Below are positions 1-13,374 of a DNA stretch of 64,000 nucleotides, piece by piece. The stretch comes from Syngnathus acus (Eukaryota; Chordata; Actinopteri; Syngnathiformes; Syngnathidae), in the NCBI RefSeq assembly GCF_901709675.1, contig NC_051104.1, positions 2,649,501 through 2,713,500 of the forward strand, in the 5' to 3' direction. The notes beneath the pieces were generated by a model. That model had not been told where the DNA came from. It ran no database searches and saw only the letters and a program-made list of their open reading frames with translations. Within the stretch, counting starts at the first letter, position 1, and each line of letters begins with the position of its first letter. The translations under genes and the position numbers were made by a program.

Positions 1-91
1 CTCTCCACCAGACGCACCCTGAAACACGCACACACACGAACGTTGATGGCGACAGGGCTCTTCAGAACTAAGAGGAGACGCTTGGTCCGAC

Positions 92-3000
92 CTGTCGTGG
101 CGCAGCGCCCTCATGTCCACGTAGACCGTGGTGGGGTCCGGTCCCGATGTGCCCTGCCACCATGACCAAACATTTTGTAGACCACAGTCAACGTTTGCCC
201 GTTCATTCAAATGACACTAATCCCTTAAAGAGCAGCTTCTGGGCTGGCGTGTCGCGTTTACCTGCAAGCAGATGGCCAAGTTGACCCTGCAGCCAAAGGC
301 CGTGCTGACTGAACGTGGGTGCAGGCCGAGATCTTTGAAGAGTTTGGAGAAGGACAGCGTGAGGGACATCCTGGGCCTCTCCTCGGCCACCACCACGCAG
401 GCCCGCACCCGGGACAGGTCCAGACCGCGGGCCTGCAGGACACAAGACCGCCGTCAGCCGCGTCAGCCTCACCCGGTGCGTTCATGACAAGAACCCACCT
501 TGAGGGTTTCGGTCTGCAGGCCGAGACCTTTGGTGCAGAGCTCCATGACGCTGTAGGAGCAGAAGGTGTCTCGCACACGCAGCTGGCTGACGGCCAGCAG
601 CCACAGCGCCGGGTTGGACTCCAGCTCCACCGGGGGGATCAGGATGGACTGGTGGCCTGAGTAGACGCTGCGCACACACATTGAAATGGAACATAAAAAG
701 GAACATAAATCAGATCTACAAGCGGCGAGGAGAGAAGATGTGCTTAGCCTAGGCTCATATTTTACAATAATTAGCATGTCCTCCTCATTAGGCGCCAAGA
801 GCGGGATATGCGGGTTGATTTAGTATGTCTGCGGCAGGCCGAGATTAGATTTCATTCGCACGCGGTTTCAAAGAAAAGCACACCTGACATGGAGGTCACA
901 ACGCTACAGACCATGGCTGGACAACGTTTTGTCCTCAAGGGACACTTTGATTTTAAATTGAGTTGAAGAGCCTCATTGAAGCAAAACTCAAGTTGAAATA
1001 AGCTGAGGAGCCTCATTTGGACAAAAGTAGTGTCGAGTGCATGCCAGAGATCTTTCAACTCTCAGACCATTTTAAAAAATTAAAAGAGTAGTAAAAAGGA
1101 AGGGCCAACCTGCAGAGACACCAGAGGACGAAGCCGAGGCCGCAGTACGGGTCGAGGCAGATGGCCACCTCTCTTGACGGGTACAACTCACACTGCAGCT
1201 TCACCGACCGGCAAAACGCTCCAACAGCGTTGTGGGACATCTGAGAGGGGAAGGGGCGGGGGCACAGTTGATGGGAATGTTTCAAGCCAGCACGAAGCAA
1301 ACAATGGAGAAGGGTGCACGCAGCGTGGGTCGGGGTTCCGAGCTGACCTGAACACCTGCCAGCATGCCGGTGGTGGACACGCTGAAGTCCAAATAGGCCA
1401 AACCGTCGGGGTTGCTGGGTTTGTACAATGCCGGAGGCTTCTTCTTTGGCAGGTCATCTGCAGCACAAACACAATGTGAGCACTGTTTGTCACCAAATCC
1501 AGTTTACAGATTTTTTTTTTTTTTACTGCAGTGGGTTGTCATACTTGGACTGGAGCTTGAAAAAGCTGCCACGGGTAGAAAGTACAGATCATCTATTGTC
1601 TAAGTTAAAAAAAAAAAAAAAAAAGGAATTTGTTTTTTGTCTTTGGTGCTTACCAGTGTCGAGGACGGGTGGCCAGTTCCTGATGTCCACGGTGGCCGTG
1701 GCCTCTTTGGAGCGGAGCAGCTTACAGATGACGGCCGTGGTCATCACGCAGGCCGAGTGACTGACCTCCACGATCATCTTGACGGTGGGCAGCGTGGTGG
1801 AGATGTTCTGCGGGTGGGGCGGTCGCACCGTGATGGGCACGCAGCCGGCGTACAGCGAGCCGTAGAAGGCCGCGATCAGGTCGATGCCTGAGGGGAAGGG
1901 TGCGAGCGGGGTCACCGACAGGTCAGGATCCCAAAGCGGACCAGCGGACCCGCTCCTACCTGGGGGGTAGACCAGAGCCACGTGGTCTCCTTCCTGCAGG
2001 CCGCCTCGCTCCATCAGCAGGGCCGCCACTCGCTCCGCCCGCTTATGGAGCTGCAGGCAGGTAAGGGAGCTGGACACTGCCCCCTGTAGGAGGCAGAGGG
2101 AAGCGCAACATTTGATGACTTTTCGGCTTGTCATCTCTGAGGTGCCTCCCGGACTGGCGTCCTTACCCGAGAGCTGAGCAGAGTGTAGAGAACATGGTCC
2201 GGCGTGGTTTGAGCTCGCCACTGCAGAACCTCTGAGAGGAACAGGAACTGCGTACGGGGAAGTGAGATGAGCATGTTGAGGAGAGGAAAGAGAAAAACGT
2301 TTTGAGATGATTCGTCTCACCTGGTCGTTGTCATCCGTCTGTCCCAGATCTCGGCCGCTGGCCTGAGCGATGCGCTTGCCCGACACCAGATTGCCCACCA
2401 TCACGGAGGCAGGTCCGATCTCTGCAACGCACACAATTAGAAGGACACATAGACATCACTCAACACCAAGGTTGCGAGAGTTAACAAAAACTAACAAAAA
2501 AATCGAAATTACAACAAAAGTGGACTCCCACCTGGCTGCTTCTGTCGAGGTTTGGGCAGGTTGGTGACGCAGGTGTGGGGGCACATGAGGACGTTGCAGG
2601 GGTGCAGCCCCCCCTCCAGGTAGAGCTGCTTGATCTCAGACAGGTGGATCCCGCCCAGCGGCGTCTTGGGCAGCGTGTTGGCCGGAACCAGAGCCAAGCA
2701 GAACACGCCCGCGCCGTGGATGCTGTCAATGGCCTGGCAGGGGAGGGGCAGAGGGGTGAGAACCGTGACAAGCCATGTCGGCGCAGCGTCGCACGCTACC
2801 TGCAGGACGCGACTCATCCACTGAAAGCTGTCCTCCTCGGTGGAGTCGGGCCGCTGCTCAGCCACCACCACGATCCTCTCGTCCCGCAGGACGGTCACCG
2901 AGAACACGGCTATCCTGCAAGTCATGACTCCATGGCATGAAGCTTCCCCGACGCGAGCGGCCGGCATCTTCGCTGCGACTCGGGCCACTCACCTTCCCCT

Positions 3001-6000
3001 GTAGACGAACTTCATGGGCTCCACCGCCAGGGCCGTGGCCACGATGTCGTCAGCGTTGTGCCGGCGCCCGCTCACCATGATGAGGCCGTCCATCTTGCCT
3101 GTGATGAAGACCAGGCCGCCGGGCCCGATGAAGCCCAGCAGGCCGGTCCGCACGAAGGCGTACTCGCTGACCAGCCCGCCGCTACCGCTCACCGGGTACA
3201 CCTACGGCCAAATGCTGCACGTCAGCGATTGGCTGCTCCTTCTTTCACCTGAGGCTCAAAGCCGAGCCGCTACCTCGAAGGTGTTCTTGGTCATTCCGGT
3301 GAGGCCGTAGTAGGAAGTGCCGGTGGCCACGGCGCAAACGCACATCTCGCCGATCTCGTCCGTCTGACAGAGCTGAGGGACGCCCTCGGGCTTCACCACG
3401 CACACCAACCCTGGACGAGCAACACGTGCATCACAACTTGTCACTTGATTAGGATTTTGTACTATAAATAATTGGACTTTGCGGATGATGGCACCTCCTG
3501 GCATCACGGTGCCGACGTCCTGCACGGTGAGGACAGACAGGCGCTCCTCCGTGTCCACGCGGACCACCCCGTAGCTGAGCCCCTGCATGGACAGCACGCC
3601 GCGGCCCGGCGGCTGGCTGCTGTCCTCCACGGGCCTCCTGATGGCCACCGTCAGAGCCTCGGGGGAGCTGGCGCACGGGCAGATCACCTCGGGTCGCAGG
3701 CCTTTGGTCTGAAAGACGTTGAGGAAGGCGTCGCACGAGGAGATGGACCCTGACGGCAAGAAGAGAAAAGATCAGTCCTAAACTTTGATCTTCTAACAAA
3801 GCAAAGACGGAAGCAGGCCACCAACGCGCGGACTCAATTAAGCTTCAGAAGAGGCTGGAATTAAAAGGAAGACTAAATCATGCTCATTTATTATATTTGA
3901 ATGAGATAAAAGCTGAGAAGAGACTCTCTGGAGCGGAACATCTATTCAGGGAGCTCCCCATCTCATTTTGCCAAAAGTCCCAACCGCGGGCTTTGTTTTT
4001 TCAAAACGGGCTCTTACAAGGGTTGGATCCATCTGCCACCAGGAGCATTCGCAGGGAGCTCAGGTTGATGTCCTTCTGGTCTTTGTGGGCCACCAGTGCC
4101 CAGTGCATGTCTCTGGACTTCACGCAGGCCACTTTGGCTACGAGCGGACACAAACGTATGTTAATGTATTTGACGGACAGGTGACGTTGGCGCTCCGAGT
4201 GGGCCGCGTGTTTCAAAGCTCACCTTTGTACTGGCACACTTTCTGGATCCACGATAGCGGGTTGACCTTCATGAGCGAGTATGGCACGCTGATCACGTGC
4301 ATCATGTTCATCACACTCTGCACACACACATTAGCAGCGGACGGTAGCCGTAATCTTGATTTACTGGTGCCCCGGCTGACTCGTAAAACATACTCATAAA
4401 ATAAAAAGATTAAACATTGCATATTTCAGCTGTTTGACGCTCAAATGGTTCTTACCGTTAGGATGCCGTGCCACAAGCCCACGTCCTTCTTAAAGTCCAG
4501 AACGTTGACGATGGTCTCGGCTGCCGGATGAGAGAGAGAGACATGTTTGCTGTCAAGCCAACAGGGGGCGCTGTGTGCAATGTTGATGACAAGATTTTGC
4601 TTTCACAGGAAAACGTCATTTGTCTTTCTTGTAAACTTTATGTCCAACTTTTGGAGTGTTGTTGCAGGCGTCTTACCCTCAGTGAAGCAGCAGGACTGAG
4701 TGAGAGCCTGGCAGTGTGTGAGCAGAGCGATCCTGGTCACCGTCACGCCCAGCACGCTGCCGTCTTTGCACGTTTTATACTGAAGAGAGGCTCAGCGTTA
4801 AAACCTTTCGGTGACCATCTTCATTTACTGCCGCTCACCTCGATGTAAGCCGTGTCGTTGTTTGCGTCCTTGATGTGGGGGAACCAGTCTCTGGGCGGCT
4901 TGGACAGGTGCTTGGACTCGGTGACGAACCACAACAGTTTGGGCCAACCTGCGCGCACACGCAAAGCCAAAGTATATCAAAAATACAGAGGCGACGATCC
5001 CGCCCGGCTTACCTTTGAACTGTGGGATCTCCCCCGTGGCGCTCTTGGGGAGCCCCTTATGGCAGGCGTCACTAGTCAGCGCCACTGTGACGCCGCAGCT
5101 TCCCAACAGGAATCCAATCTGTTGACTTCCCGCATCCTATGCAGAGGAACCTCACTTAAGATCGGCGCCTTTTTTGTGCCGAGCTGGGTAAAGACCGATT
5201 TAGAATTATTGTGTTCCGGAAAGGCGTACCTTGCGGCTGAGGGGCACCTCGATGGGAACCGGGACCACTTCGGCCAGCAGGCAACCATAGAAGGCCACCA
5301 CGAAGGCCACTGGATCATTGTTGGGGAACACCAGTGCCACCTACGGGTGAGAGGGTGGGGGAAAAAAATGAAAAATGCCGAGAACCTTAGCGCTACATCT
5401 GGCCTTCCTGATCGATGTGTGATAACACATTTGTTCCAAATGACTCGGATGTATCCAAAGAAATGAGACGTGCCCCTCACCCTGTCTCCGGGCCGCACCA
5501 TCGGCTCCTGCTTGCTGCCCAGCTTGTGGAGGATGTTGTAGGCCAGCTTGATGCTGCGAGACCACAGCTTCCCTGCACACACACGCACGCACATAAACAT
5601 GGACGCGTGACCAAGCCGGCGCGCCCGCCAGCCTACCGTAGGTGAGGACGTAAAGTGGTTTTCCCGCCGTGTCCAGGCTGGTGAGGCAGGGGGCTTTCGG
5701 GGAGATGGTCCCCCAGCGCTGGAGGGCGGCCTCCAGCGAAGGCGGCCAGTTGGTGACCACCCCCAGAGCGTCGCCTCGCGCCGGCATCATCTCCGCCCCC
5801 TCGGGACGAGGCTGATTGGGGTCCGGTTGCTGGACTGCACGCCACGAGACAGATTGCCTCTACTTTTATTTCTCCTCAAACCTCAGCTATGATCAGTGTG
5901 ATTGCGCTCACACTGTCCGTCATCTATTCGGGATTTGTGACTTCTAACCTTCCAGAAGTTCGTCAAAGTCATCGACGAAGAACTCTCGTAGCGGCGGCCG

Positions 6001-9000
6001 GCGAGGTTGCTTGAGCGTGTTGACAAGCTGCTGGATCTTGGCCGACACGCGACTGCTGACTGGAACGCCTGCCAAGCAAAAACCAAAACGTGACGAGAGT
6101 CGCCGTGTCACAGTGCTGGCCTCATGACAAACTGCCACCGCGAGGATCCGAGCGCTTGTTTGTCTTAAATAACAAGCCCGAAAAAATCTGAGATGTGGGT
6201 GCACTTGTGACCCCCAAAGCTAGAGTGAAGTGGAAAGTGGAAAAGCTACAAGATGGACTTTTCTGTTTGAATGACTCTTACCGTCGCCGGTTTCCATGCG
6301 CTCGGCGTTGCCGTACTTCTGCGTGTTGCGGGCAATGGTGCCCATGTTGGACATGGGATGGCGCTCCGTGTGGGAGTGAGGCGAGTCTGACGAGTAGCCC
6401 GTCACGTCCGGCGGTCCAGAGTGGTTTTCTGGACGGGAACAACACGTATGGAATCTTTCATTTGACTTCGATGGCAGTTTGCACAGGTGCGAGGTTCGAT
6501 GGGACGGCCATTTTGGCTGGCAAGGGGGGGGCATGTAAGCGTGTACCGTCGGACTCTAGCGGCGGTGGCCACAGCATGTCAGAACCAAACTCGCAAGAGC
6601 GCCGCAAAGAGCCTCCATTCTCAGCCACACTCAGCGCTCCTTTCCTCTTCAGAGACAGGTGGCCAATGCCTGCGCGGGTCAACACAACATTTTGCAACAG
6701 TTCGCAAAGCACATCGCCGTCACGCCATCACCATCTTACCGTGGTGCGAGGACGCCAGATGGCCCTGCTGCAGGTGCGCCGGGCCCATGTGCGGGTGGCC
6801 CAGGTGGGCCAGGTGCGAGATGTGCGCGTGCGCCAGCGAGTCGGCCAGCCGCCCGGCGTTGCCGCTGCCGCCGCTCTGCGTGGACGAGGACGAGGAGGAG
6901 GTGGAACCCGGGTGGGCGGGGCCCAAGTGCAAGGGCCGGCCCATCCAGTGCTCCACGCTCGAGATGTCGTCGCAGGGGCCCGCCTCCTCCTCTGAGCCCG
7001 ACGAGGAGTCTGAGCACAGGGGCGAGAGGCCTAGTGAGGGTCAGGCACCTGTCGAGGCGCGGGCGCGGTGGCGCCGTGCGGCATGCGCTCACCTGGCGGC
7101 GTGTACGCGTCCATGGACGTCTGCACCACCAGCGATCGCCGCTTGGACGGCATGGGCACCGCCACCTTCCTCTCCACATGGCGCGCCAGCATGGCCTGCA
7201 CCGCCTCCGTGTGAACGTCTGTGACAGAAACAAAGTCAGGGGACGTTGATCGCGCCGACACTTTCTGTGCACGAGCGGGCGAGCGTCTTGACCTGAGCGG
7301 TAACGTTCGTCCCTGGTGCCCGATGTTCGCCGGCGGTGGAAGCGGGCGGCGGAAGGGGGGCCCAGAGGGACCCGGTGAGACATCGGACCTTCCATGCCTG
7401 CAGAGAGCGGCCCGCAAATACGCGCACGCACGTTCAGCCGCACGCACAAACACATCATTTAACACACACACATGCGTAGACGCACACAGTTTGACAGCAG
7501 CCGTAGAGCACAACACAAAAGGAAAACATGAAGATGATTTAGCAGAAAAATGTCATTTTTCTGGATTGATCAAATGATAGAAGTGATTGATAAAATACCA
7601 AAAGAAATAAGTGATCAATCAATGATTGCAAGTGATTGATTGGCTTTGCATCGCAACCCACGAGTGCGGGAGAGCAGGCCCAAGCTGAGCTCCAGGAAGC
7701 GTTGGCCTACGGCCGATAAACAGCCAATGGTCGGATTTTGTCAGGATTGCAAATCGATCGGGCCAACTTGCCTTTTTTGTATTTTTAGCTGTGTGAGCGG
7801 GTTCCGAGGTGGCTAAATTACCTCCAGCATGTGGAACAAACGCTCTGATCAGCTTGGACCTCTTCTTCTCATAACCCTTCTGAGTGATGTCGCCTGCAAA
7901 CACACACACACAGAGCGTCTCGGCCAATCAGTGACGGGCGCCGGGGTCAAAGGTGACAAATTAAAAGAATGCGTGTGGATGGATGAGCTGTACGGCGTTT
8001 CTCAAACTTTGCTCAACGTCTCAGGACCAAGTCCAAACAATCGGAGGGCCTTGCCGCAAGTTACCGCGGCAACGTGTTGCAGTCACTCAGCCGGGCCCCG
8101 AGTGCAACTAGCAGCACTAATACGGATAATTCCTCCGCTTGTACTCCATTAAACGCACCGCTTGACTAATTATCGATCCGTCGACTCTGCAGCAACGCAA
8201 AACATCGGAGGCGCTGCCTGCTCGTCACGACGCAAGGGGAGAGATGAGCGGAGGAAAGGGAGGAGGATGCGGAGGCAAAGTAATTATTGGTAGGAGAAAA
8301 AGGATCATGGCCATGAGAAAAAGGAGGGCTAGAACAGGAAGTGGTGAAGGGGTTGGAGGACAAAGAGGAGGAGGTGGAGCAAGACGAGAAGTAGGGGAAG
8401 AAGAGGATGGCGGAGAAGAGGAAATAAAAAGAGGAGGAGATTGCAGAGGAAGATTAACAAAAGGAAAACAAGGATGAGAAGGCTCAGGAGGAGATGATGA
8501 AGAGGTGGCAGAGAAGCAATCAGACGCTGGCCATCACCCCGTGTGAGTGCGCATTGTGTCAATGAAAGGAGAGCCGAGATCAGACTTGAAAACGCAGCCA
8601 GTGGTAGCCATCAACATCGGCGACGTGCGTGCGTGCCTCTGATCTGCTTCAATAGCTTCCTTCTTTTTCTCTCACACACACACACAAACACACACACACA
8701 CGCAATGAGCGAGCGGGTTCGGGTCCACGGGGAGAAGCCATCTTCCACCAACAGCGCAGTGGAACAGGGAGGGAGTTGCCTAGCAACACTTTTCCCAGTG
8801 AAGGCCGCAGCCCAGTCGGCCATCTTGGATGTGGTGATGTGAGAAGGAGGCTCATCAGACCTGCGTGTGCTCCTCGCCGCTCCCTCATTGCGGTCTGGAA
8901 GGCAGCTAAGGGGCGATCGATGGCACTGGAGGTTTTTTTTTTCTCTTGTGCACAAGATGAATCATCCATCCAATTTCGATATGGTTTGTCCTCGTTAGGG

Positions 9001-11464
9001 ACGCAAGTCAGTTGGAGTGCAGCCCGGGCAGACTGAGAGGTGGTGTGCACCCTCAACTGGTCGGCAAACTGTGGCTTTTCGCACCTCTAGCACATTACGA
9101 GAAAAAAAATAATTCAGGATGGATGATGCATCTTCATCACCTTCATCCTCCATCTTGTTTCTCTTTGTTTCCTGCTAGGCTTGAAAGCATCAACATCCTG
9201 TTCTATTTGATCTCCTTTTACCTCATCACATCTCACACACACACACACAGGCTCCATGGTAACGATACACCGCACACACACACGAGAGTGCGTCATGCAC
9301 AGGGACCTTGGGCTGTCACACTCACATGGAGGGACTCGTGTGGTCTGCAGATTGGCCGCTAGCTGATGAGCACACGCACGCACGCGCACATACGCACGAG
9401 AAGCTAGACGAGCATCAGCAGAAAAACAAAGTCGGCCTCGCTGGTGATTCAGCGGGTCAAGACGTCAAGAAGTGTAAAAATAGCAGCGTGCGACTTGAGG
9501 GGATGAAAATAAAATATGTCCTGCGTGCGTTACGCGTGTGCATGGTGCGAGCATCGAGATGCTGTATTCAGTCGCCGCATGATATCGAGATGATGACAAG
9601 CGGTCGGCGCGCGTACCCGACACTTCCGAGGTTCTGGCTTTGAGTCTCGATGGGGCCTTCTCCCAAAACATTAGGTTCTTTCACATTTCTAAATTGTCCA
9701 CAGCTGCCAAAGAACTTAAGAATCATCACTGGCTGCTAAAAAAAATATTCCTCCAGAAATTTGCAAGCTCTTTTTTTTGCGTTCTCTCACGTTCATCGAT
9801 CGACGGCGAGCGCTTCATGGATTATTCAGGAAAACACTTCGAGAAGGACAGCGACATGTGCAGCCTCTCTCCGTCACAACAAAAACACACACAGCTGCAG
9901 CAACTTGTTTGGAAAGTGACACGACACACTCGGCAGACTCCTGGGGGAATGCCACGAGGTACCAGCAAAGCACTACTTTTGACCAAACAAGCTCCCAAAA
10001 TTACTTTGAGAAAAAGAACAAACATGCTTCAACCTCCAGTGTTTACTTGAGGATGACTTGGATATCTTCTGGCAAGCTCTCCCAAAGTCATCATCACAGT
10101 GCGCGTGGACCAGAAAAAAAGACTCAGCAAGAAGCACGTTTTGGAATTTGGATTTTCCAAACGGGCCGAGCCGCTCCGAGATCAACAGGTGAACTGTGAG
10201 ATGTCCTACTAGTGAGACGAGAAGCTCCCGTCCTCCATCAGCAATGAGAACTCCAAAGCAAACGGGAAGTTCTCCATGCGCTCATCACAATTCAAACGTA
10301 ACAAAAGGGACACGACGCGGATCCGAAACATCTCTTCATTCAGTCACTTAAGTGACGATGTGAAGAACTTTTTAGGATGTTTGAGATGATAGAAATGTGC
10401 TGCAGCAACAAGAGGCCACATTAGAGTCCAGCATCAGAACAAGAGGACCCACCTCACCTCCTTCAAACGCAAGTCTAACAAGCGTCAATTCAAGCAAACT
10501 TGTGCTGGACTCAAGCGATTTTCAAAATCGAGCGACTCCATTGACTCGGGCAGCCGCAAAGAAATGTGATGGGGGACATCCCAAGCTGAACCGGAATGCA
10601 AACTGGATTTAACCGGGACGGCAAGCTGGGTGATTTGAACACACGCGCGCACGCACACACTTAGGATGTGCACACTGGAATTGTGCGCCAGATCATCTCC
10701 AGCGTTTCTAGGCCGTGCAAGTCCGAATGAATAAAAGATGTGGCTTCCATTATATAAGGCCCGAATGTTCCAATATGAGATGCTTGCTGTGTTCGAACAG
10801 CTGTGACTGAGCTCCTCGGTATGTGCGTGGCGGGAAAAGGAGGAGTAAGGGGACGGATTTGGTGCTTGAACAACCTTCCCAAGCATCCTCCTCCTCAGAG
10901 CAGGCCTCGCCAGTTTCCAATGTCGGAAGCCAGAAGGCCCAAAAAGCGGCGCCGTTCTGCTGCATCGCAATGCTTTCGACGCGCGCTCCCGCACAAACGC
11001 GCACACGCATGGGCACAGGTAGCCTCGCTTGGCGGTGTCAACATCTCAAGGTCAAATTGGGAGGAGGGGTGCGGGTGGGGGATATGTTCTCCTCACTCCC
11101 GGGGGGCAGACAAAGAGCCAAAGCGGGCCGAGGCTCGCTGTCGTTCGCTCCCGGCTAAGATTCGCCGTGGGCCGGCTGCACAGAGCTGGCCGGGACGGTT
11201 CCTGGCTAACAAACATCTGGATGGGAGGGGCGGGCGGGCGGTGGAGGAGGGGCAGGAGGAATAGGAGTAGGGAGGGGGGGTGCTAACAATTAAATTCCGT
11301 TAGTGTCGGTGCGGATGGCGATGAGATAAGGGAACAGCGGGGCTTTGGATGAGGGTGGGGTTGATGTGTTGGGGGGGGGTCTTACCCTCTGACAGCTCTA
11401 GCTCCAGCTCGGCCAGGCGGGCTCGGATCTCCAACGGTATCGGCGACGCCTCTCGGTCCGCCAT
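92..11464 (-). CDS. dip2c: Disco-interacting protein 2 homolog C, 3'-truncated by window edge
   Basis: Thirty coding exons encode about 1345 residues of a protein normally near 1556. Exons (high to low): 11464-11386, 7893-7822, 7397-7293, 7218-7093, 7009-6740, 6428-6282, 6068-5949, 5834-5637, 5572-5481, 5340-5230, 5136-5013, 4948-4839, 4779-4677, 4520-4456, 4317-4224, 4137-4018, 3749-3495, 3410-3274, 3201-2993, 2914-2800, 2733-2532, 2421-2321, 2247-2167, 2083-1960, 1887-1654, 1457-1348, 1240-1110, 667-499, 432-262, 153-92; all join in phase. The start is ATG at 11464 (MADREASP). An N-terminal DMAP1-binding region (LAELELELSEGDITQKGYEK) precedes a Ser-rich linker and two AMP-binding/adenylate-forming domains. 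The DIP2C assignment rather than DIP2A/B rests on segments such as KDGSVLGVTVT and KDVGLWHGILTSVMNMMHV. DIP2 proteins are tied to acyl-CoA/lipid metabolism and neuronal development (family knowledge). The last exons lie left of base 92. Confidence 0.96.
7894..11385 (-). other. dip2c intron 1, no other gene seen
   Basis: Large first intron. Apart from the polypurine tract and short CA runs (near 8675-8700, 9234-9250, 9262-9282) I see only unique-looking sequence with no convincing exon on either strand. Confidence 0.6.
8235..8520 (+). repeat. Polypurine (GGA/GAA-rich) tract in dip2c intron 1
   Basis: About 280 bases are almost purely A and G on the plus strand (short units such as ggagga, gaagag) with very few pyrimidine interruptions. 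It lies in the 3.5-kb first intron of dip2c (7894-11385). Open frames through it are low-complexity Arg/Glu/Gly or, on the other strand, Leu/Pro-rich and are not genes. Confidence 0.75.
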
Positions 11465-11830
11465 TCCGCCTCGTATCGCGGCGAAAACACCTTCAGCCTG
11501 CTCCTGCTTTGCGCGTCTTCGTCCCTTCTTCCTCGGCGAAAGGCGCGCGCGACGGACGCGAGAGGAACAAAGAACGTGAGATCCAAAGTCTCGCCTCTTA
11601 GCGGGGATCCACCATGGCGTCCGCCGACCTCGAATGGCTCAAGTTCCTCGCGGCGGAGTGGCTGGGCTGGGCCGAGCCGGTCGTGCTCCTCGCTGTGGGG
11701 ATGGGGAGGATGAGGACGAGGAGGCTCGCCGAGCTTTGCTGCCGCTTTGCTTTGCTTGCCAATAGGGTCACGTGACGACGACGACGAGGCACGGGAGGAG
11801 GGGGTGCGGCTACGCTAGTCATCGGCAGGG
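11465..11830 (-). promoter_or_regulatory. GC/CpG-rich 5' flank of dip2c
   Basis: The sequence directly upstream of the dip2c start codon is very GC-rich with dense CG dinucleotides, unlike the AT-rich DNA past 11900. A CpG-island promoter with the 5' UTR is the likely reading. No TATA box or exact start site can be assigned. Open frames here have no recognisable relatives. Confidence 0.5.
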
Positions 11831-12559
11831 GGCGCTGCGGGTAACCACACCTCGTCAACAGCGACGTGGATTTTGGCGGAGTGATTGAAGAACTTTTTAC
11901 ACCGAGTACCACCTAAATAAAATTGCGCTCTAGTTACCACAAACAAGACCAAGAATACAAGATATTTTAATACTTTTTTTCCCGTTATTGACAGCAGTGG
12001 TCAAAATGGTCGTGGGACATTCGTTTGGCAATGTCATGCTTCATTCAAAGTGCGATTTAGTGGCTTGGTGATGAAATGCTCAGATATTTAAAAGTGCTCG
12101 CTTAAAGTGAGCTAACAATTGGCTTCTGAAGAGCAACACTTACTCGCTTTCTCCGTCAAATTTTTGGCGTTGTATCAGGTGATTTTTTGCGTCCGACGAT
12201 GCTGTCATTCTTGGGTCCTTGCTTGTTTTCCACTCGCACAAGCAAACAGATGGTCTGCTTTCTGCAGAGCAACCAAGTTGGAGTCGCCACTGGCCTGGCA
12301 GTCTGAAGGCCGCAACGAAGGCCGGCATGCTGCAGGAGACACGCTTAAGCCAATTTCACAATGGCAGGAAACATTCCGTCCGTAAACATGGCATTTTTTT
12401 ATTACTCTCGGGCATTGAGACAGCCTTTTAAGAGGCATGTTACCTAAGAATGCATATTTCTCAAGCCCTTTATGTATGTAATATTCCTGATGTTTCTCAT
12501 GCCAGATGCTTGTTTACACAAATGTCATCGCCTTCATCACTGTTGTGATAGAACTCACC

Positions 12560-13374
12560 TACCACCTAGTGGAGACAAAGTCCCACTGCAGCCGTCCTGT
12601 TTTGACCCACAAAAAACAATACACAGTACAGTTTATTAAAAAAACGTGATATTACCCGGAGCTCGGACGAGCCAGGAATTTTACAGTCAAAGCGGAACTT
12701 GTTTAAAATCATATACAACTTTACAGACAGATAACATTCCTGATCCACGTGTAAAATCTTGAACAATTGGCACTCAAAAGTCAAAACATTTTTTATTTTT
12801 AAATTTGCTTCTCTGAACTGCTTAACTTCAACTGACAATTGTTTTTGCAGTGAGTGTAAAGTATCACTTCCATCTTGATTTTTAAACAGGCACATTCTAG
12901 AGTGAACAATGCCCAAATAACAAAATAATAACCTTCCAAATATATTGCTAATAAGTATTAGCTGCTTAAATGCTGCTTTGGAAAATTAAAAATAAAAGAT
13001 GCCATTGCTCCAGAAATGATAAATGATGCAGTTTGATAGAAAACCAAAAAAAAAATCAAGTGTTGACTCTAAAATGAATCCCATTTCAGGAATAATTAAA
13101 AACAAACGAAAACCAATATGGTCAAACCCGTGAAGTTAGAAAACTATACAAAAATTCCCCCACCCAGGAAAAGTGCAGGAAGAAAATAAGCCATGCAGAA
13201 AGAAAGTAAGCCTCGTGACCTAAACTTAAAATAAAATATCACCGACAATGCACGGGTGAATCTTGTCCAAAAGAACCATACGAGCGAGCAGGAAACACAA
13301 ACTAGAAAACTCAAGTGCTGTGAAACATTTGGAAGTGACACCATTAAATCCACCAGGTGCGCCTCAAGTACTTT
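12560..13374 (-). other. Probable 3' UTR and poly(A) signal of the larp4b-like gene
   Basis: AT-rich sequence downstream (minus strand) of the stop codon at 13377-13375. A minus-strand AATAAA occurs at 12637-12632, followed to the left by non-repetitive spacer up to dip2c. No coding exon is seen here. Confidence 0.5.

Noticed and set aside
6195-7249. Large plus-strand open frames of up to 266 codons
   Set aside because: Antisense shadows of GC-rich dip2c exons 3-6; no domain and no splice logic.
10803-11264. 153-codon plus-strand frame upstream of dip2c exon 1
   Set aside because: GC-rich intronic sequence, no splice context or recognisable domain.
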